Positions 61,496 to 64,000 of a stretch of DNA of 64,000 bases are shown here, in pieces. Positions within the stretch are counted from its first letter, which is position 1. Every line of letters starts with the position of its first letter. Under the pieces are notes generated by a model. The model did no database searches, was not told the origin of the DNA, and was given only the letters and a program-made list of their open reading frames with translations. Origin of the DNA: an uncultured Bacteroides sp. (lineage in GTDB: Bacteria > Bacteroidota > Bacteroidia > Bacteroidales > Bacteroidaceae); the NCBI GenBank assembly GCA_905203765.1, contig CAJKXC010000007.1, positions 1 to 64,000 of the forward strand. The letters run 5' to 3'. The position numbers and the translations under genes were made by a program.

Positions 61496-62386
61496 ATGAA
61501 AAAACAAACATTATTCATTCTGCTCCTCGCCTGCATCATTGCAGTTCCTACTTCACTGAAGGCGCAGAAGAAAGACATTGCCGTACAGATGTATTCGGTA
61601 AGAGACCTTATCGGCGGTGACGTAAGCCAGCCCGATAAGTACAAGACGTATACAACGATTCTGAAGAACCTGGCAAACATGGGATATACCGCTGTCGAAG
61701 CAGCCAACTATAACGATGGCAAATTCTATGGCCGTACCCCAAAAGACTTCAAGAAAGATATCGAAACTGCCGGCATGAGAGTATTGTCTTCGCATACCGG
61801 TAAAGGTCTGTCCGAAGCAGAAATAGCATCCGGAGACTTCAGCGAATCACTGAAGTGGTGGGATCAGGCTATCAAGGATCATAAAGCAGCAGGCATGTCC
61901 TACATCGTGACTCCGTATCTTGGTGTTCCCAAAACGCTGAAAGAACTTCAGGCATATTGCGACTATTACAATGAAATCGGCAAGAGATGCAAAGCCAACG
62001 GTTTGAAGTACGGTTATCATAATCATGCACACGAATTCCAGAAAGTGGAAGACCAAACGATGCTGGATTATATGATTACGCACACCAACCCGGAATATGT
62101 ATTCTTCGAAATGGACGTATATTGGGTAGTAAGAGGCCAGAACAGCCCGGTGGCATACTTCAAGAAGTATCCGGGACGTTTCCATATCCTGCACATCAAG
62201 GACGATCGCGAGATCGGACAGAGCGGAATGGTAGGCTTCGACGCCATCTTCAACAATACCAAGGTAGCAGGTGTGGAAAACATCGTTGTCGAGGTAGAAA
62301 GATACAACCTGCCGGTAGAAGAGAGTGTAAAAGCCAGTATAGACTACTTGCTGAAGGCACCTTTTGTAAAAGCAAGCTACAAGTAA
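61496..62386 (+). CDS. Exported xylose-isomerase-like TIM-barrel protein
   Basis: A 296-residue protein of the sugar phosphate isomerase/epimerase (AP endonuclease 2-like) superfamily. Signal peptide to LKAQ (residue 22). Metal-site residues are visible in GYTAVEAANY (Glu), YGYHNHAHEFQ (His), FEMDVYWV (Glu/Asp), HIKDDREIGQ and VVEVERYN (Glu). A usual sugar phosphate isomerase is cytoplasmic; the leader suggests it acts on an unphosphorylated glycoside product in the periplasm, e.g. as an isomerase, epimerase, hydratase or lyase of the 3-keto sugar. Confidence 0.88.
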   Translation: MKKQTLFILLLACIIAVPTSLKAQKKDIAVQMYSVRDLIGGDVSQPDKYKTYTTILKNLANMGYTAVEAANYNDGKFYGRTPKDFKKDIETAGMRVLSSHTGKGLSEAEIASGDFSESLKWWDQAIKDHKAAGMSYIVTPYLGVPKTLKELQAYCDYYNEIGKRCKANGLKYGYHNHAHEFQKVEDQTMLDYMITHTNPEYVFFEMDVYWVVRGQNSPVAYFKKYPGRFHILHIKDDREIGQSGMVGFDAIFNNTKVAGVENIVVEVERYNLPVEESVKASIDYLLKAPFVKASYK

Positions 62387-62426
62387 ACGGATGTCTGTCT
62401 TTGAATCTCCTTTAACAGATAAACAA

Positions 62427-63812
62427 ATGAGTAGACTGACAACAATCTTACTGGTATGTGGCCTTGTGCTGCTGAGTTCATGCAGTAACTCTTCCAGCCG
62501 GAAACTATTCGATGGAGCCAATCTGGAAGATTGGCAGACATCGGGTAATGTGCTGGTGAGGGACAGCTCGCTGATATTGTCCGGCTTCAACTCCCGGGCT
62601 GCATTGAAGAATAGCGTATATAAGAATTTCGATTTGCACCTGCGGGCACGCACCACTTCCGGTGGAACGGGCTATATCGCTTTTCATACAGACGACTCGG
62701 AGAAAGGTTATCGTGTTGCTATCAACAACGATAACGACGCTCCCATCTGGTGGAAAAAGACCGGCAGCTTGTTGTCAGTCCGCAATCTCACCAAGAGTTT
62801 CGTGAAAGAAGGCCAATGGTTCGACATGGATATCCGCGTGGAAGGGCAAGCCATTACAGTGAAAGTAAATGGCGAGCCGGTAGTGGAATACATAGAACCG
62901 GAACATCCTTATCGCGTTTCTCCCAATGAGAAGGCGCTCTTGTCCGAAGGTACCATCGAGCTCATCAGCAATGGGCAGGGAGATGTCGAGTTCAAAGACA
63001 TCTTCATCGAGACGATTGACGGACGGGGCATCGACACTGCCGCCCAGTTTGCCCAGGCAGGCGACGAGCAGACGGATGAAATCATAAGGCTTCATCAGGA
63101 AGACTTCCCCGTGCTGGACTATCATGTGCACCTGAAAGGCGGGCTTACTAAGGAAGTGGCTGCCGCACAGTCGCGCCGGCTGGGCATCAACTATGTGGTA
63201 GCGCCCAACTGCGGCATCGGTTTCCCGATAACGGATGACGAAGGAGTCTATTGTTTCCTCGATTCCATGCGCACGCAGCCCTTTATCCTTGCCATGCAAG
63301 GCGAAGGCAGGGAGTGGCCGACGACTTTCTCCGAAGCGGCACGCAAGGAGTTCGACTTTGTATTTACCGATGCGCTGACGTTCACCGACAGAAAAGGACG
63401 GCGCGTCCGTCTGTGGATAGACGACGAGGTATTTATCGATAACGAGCAGGAGTACATGGACTTGATTGTAGAGAAAATGTGCGACGTGTTCAAAGAACCT
63501 GCCGATATCTACGTAAATCCATTCTTCCTGCCTACGCAGATGAACGACCGGTACGATATGTTCTGGACAGACCAACGCGTAAACAAAGTAATCGCCGCCC
63601 TGAAGCAAAGCGGAAAGGTGCTGGAGATAAACGAACTTTACCAGATTCCGAGCAAAGCCATCATCATGAAGGCCAAAGAAGCGGGACTCAAATTCTCCTT
63701 CGGCACCAACAATGTGAAGCCGGAAGTCGGGAAGTTGGAATACGCCATCCGGATGAAGAAAGAATGCGGTCTGAAGGCACAAGACATGTATAAGCCTAAG
63801 ATTAAATTGTAG
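62427..63812 (+). CDS. DUF1080-like / metal-dependent hydrolase fusion lipoprotein
   Basis: A 461-residue lipoprotein with lipobox Cys19 (LLSSC). The first ~200 residues are a concanavalin-like DUF1080 domain (KLFDGANLEDW, FDLHLRARTTSGGTGYIAFH, GDVEFKDIFIETIDG). The rest (about 215-460) is a TIM-barrel metal hydrolase of the amidohydrolase/PHP kind: HxH in VLDYHVHLKGG, then the YVVAPNCGIGF block, an NPFFLPTQMNDRYD block and KFSFGTNNVKPE. So substrate-binding and hydrolytic parts are joined in one chain. The start at 62427 fits the leader; a 12-codon extension exists but is unlikely. Last gene of the operon, followed by a terminator. Confidence 0.82.
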   Translation: MSRLTTILLVCGLVLLSSCSNSSSRKLFDGANLEDWQTSGNVLVRDSSLILSGFNSRAALKNSVYKNFDLHLRARTTSGGTGYIAFHTDDSEKGYRVAINNDNDAPIWWKKTGSLLSVRNLTKSFVKEGQWFDMDIRVEGQAITVKVNGEPVVEYIEPEHPYRVSPNEKALLSEGTIELISNGQGDVEFKDIFIETIDGRGIDTAAQFAQAGDEQTDEIIRLHQEDFPVLDYHVHLKGGLTKEVAAAQSRRLGINYVVAPNCGIGFPITDDEGVYCFLDSMRTQPFILAMQGEGREWPTTFSEAARKEFDFVFTDALTFTDRKGRRVRLWIDDEVFIDNEQEYMDLIVEKMCDVFKEPADIYVNPFFLPTQMNDRYDMFWTDQRVNKVIAALKQSGKVLEINELYQIPSKAIIMKAKEAGLKFSFGTNNVKPEVGKLEYAIRMKKECGLKAQDMYKPKIKL

Positions 63813-63837
63813 ATTCAAAGGAAATAAAAAGAAAAGC

Positions 63838-63870
63838 AAAGAGCAGCCGAATGGTTGCTCTTTCTTTTTT
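63838..63870 (+). terminator. Terminator of the 3-keto-glycoside operon
   Basis: Stem aaagagca (63838-63845) with tgctcttt (63856-63863), a 10-nt loop and a T-rich tail ctttttt (63864-63870). It lies 26 bp after the last stop. The remaining 130 bp to the right edge hold no gene that I can support; a minus-strand frame ending with TGA at 63947-63949 (…FGTVVIVKP) could be the C-terminus of a gene beyond the edge. Confidence 0.8.
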
Positions 63871-64000
63871 CGACATACCGGAACAAGGAGATAATTATCA
63901 ATAGGAAAAGAAGAAGAACGATTCCTTTTACAGAAAGACAGACTATTCACGGTTTTACTATCACGACCGTTCCAAAGAAGCAGAGTAAATAGGAAATCAC

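Noticed and set aside
62775..63950. 391-codon minus-strand frame opposite the fusion lipoprotein
   Set aside because: Antisense shadow; it crosses the operon terminator and has no recognisable domain.
63871..64000. Gene at the right edge
   Set aside because: A minus-strand frame ending with TGA at 63947 could be the last residues of a gene beyond the window, but 17 codons cannot support a call.

Overview
The window is Bacteroidota chromosome, almost certainly genus Bacteroides. Supporting signs are an Nqr operon, DUF4492-cydAB, an Oar-like TonB receptor beside a BACON lipoprotein, DUF5686, DUF3943 and DUF6377 proteins, and the promoter signature TTTG-N18..20-TAnnTTTG seen many times instead of E. 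coli-type -35/-10 boxes. The species cannot be decided. There is no prophage, IS element, rRNA or CRISPR; there is one tRNA (Lys-UUU). Base composition is mixed: 3.4-5.7 kb and 56-57.8 kb are AT-richer, while 38-44 kb and 49-54 kb are GC-richer.

Layout. 0-3.3 kb (minus): the end of an nqr operon (nqrB, nqrA) and an exported C1 aminopeptidase. 3.4-10.5 kb (plus): a GT-C/GT2 lipid-linked sugar pair, an Omp85-like barrel, an integral-membrane GT2 and an orphan PAS histidine kinase. 10.5-13 kb (minus): a carboxyltransferase lacking its own biotinylation lysine, and an ECF sigma factor. 13.2-24.2 kb (plus apart from one TRIC-type channel): M16 protease, wecB, DUF5686 protein, rarA, 2-hydroxyacid dehydrogenase, EEP-family protein. 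24.4-31.3 kb (minus): BACON/OB-fold lipoprotein, its TonB receptor, and an ABC-F protein. 31.6-38.2 kb: hybrid kinase, tRNA-Lys, a small HMA-like protein, a DUF3943 protein, an SDR oxidoreductase and a VapC-type toxin with a 49-residue antitoxin. 38.3-45.7 kb (plus): potABCD, a MATE exporter, an OmpA-like lipoprotein, mtgA. 45.7-48.8 kb (minus): DUF4492-cydA-cydB. 49-55.8 kb (plus): a TolC/MacA/MacB-type efflux system followed by its probable LytS/LytTR two-component system. 55.9-63.8 kb (plus): a candidate small RNA, a DUF6377 regulator and a five-gene 3-keto-glycoside cluster (two Gfo/Idh oxidoreductases, a DUF1080 lipoprotein, a xylose-isomerase-like TIM barrel, and a DUF1080-like/metal-hydrolase fusion).

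The most unusual thing is not a gene. At least four intergenic regions (1.7, 24.1, 34.7 and 50.4 kb), and probably two more (13.1 and 29.5 kb), hold arrays of degenerate repeats with the same exact 22-bp period although their sequences are unrelated. The units are mostly imperfect palindromes with a short linker, and the four strong arrays sit at the 3' end of a gene, two of them overlapping the stop codon. I do not recognise a named family with this behaviour. This is the best candidate here for something undescribed.

All functional calls rest on reading motifs by eye; no database search was run.
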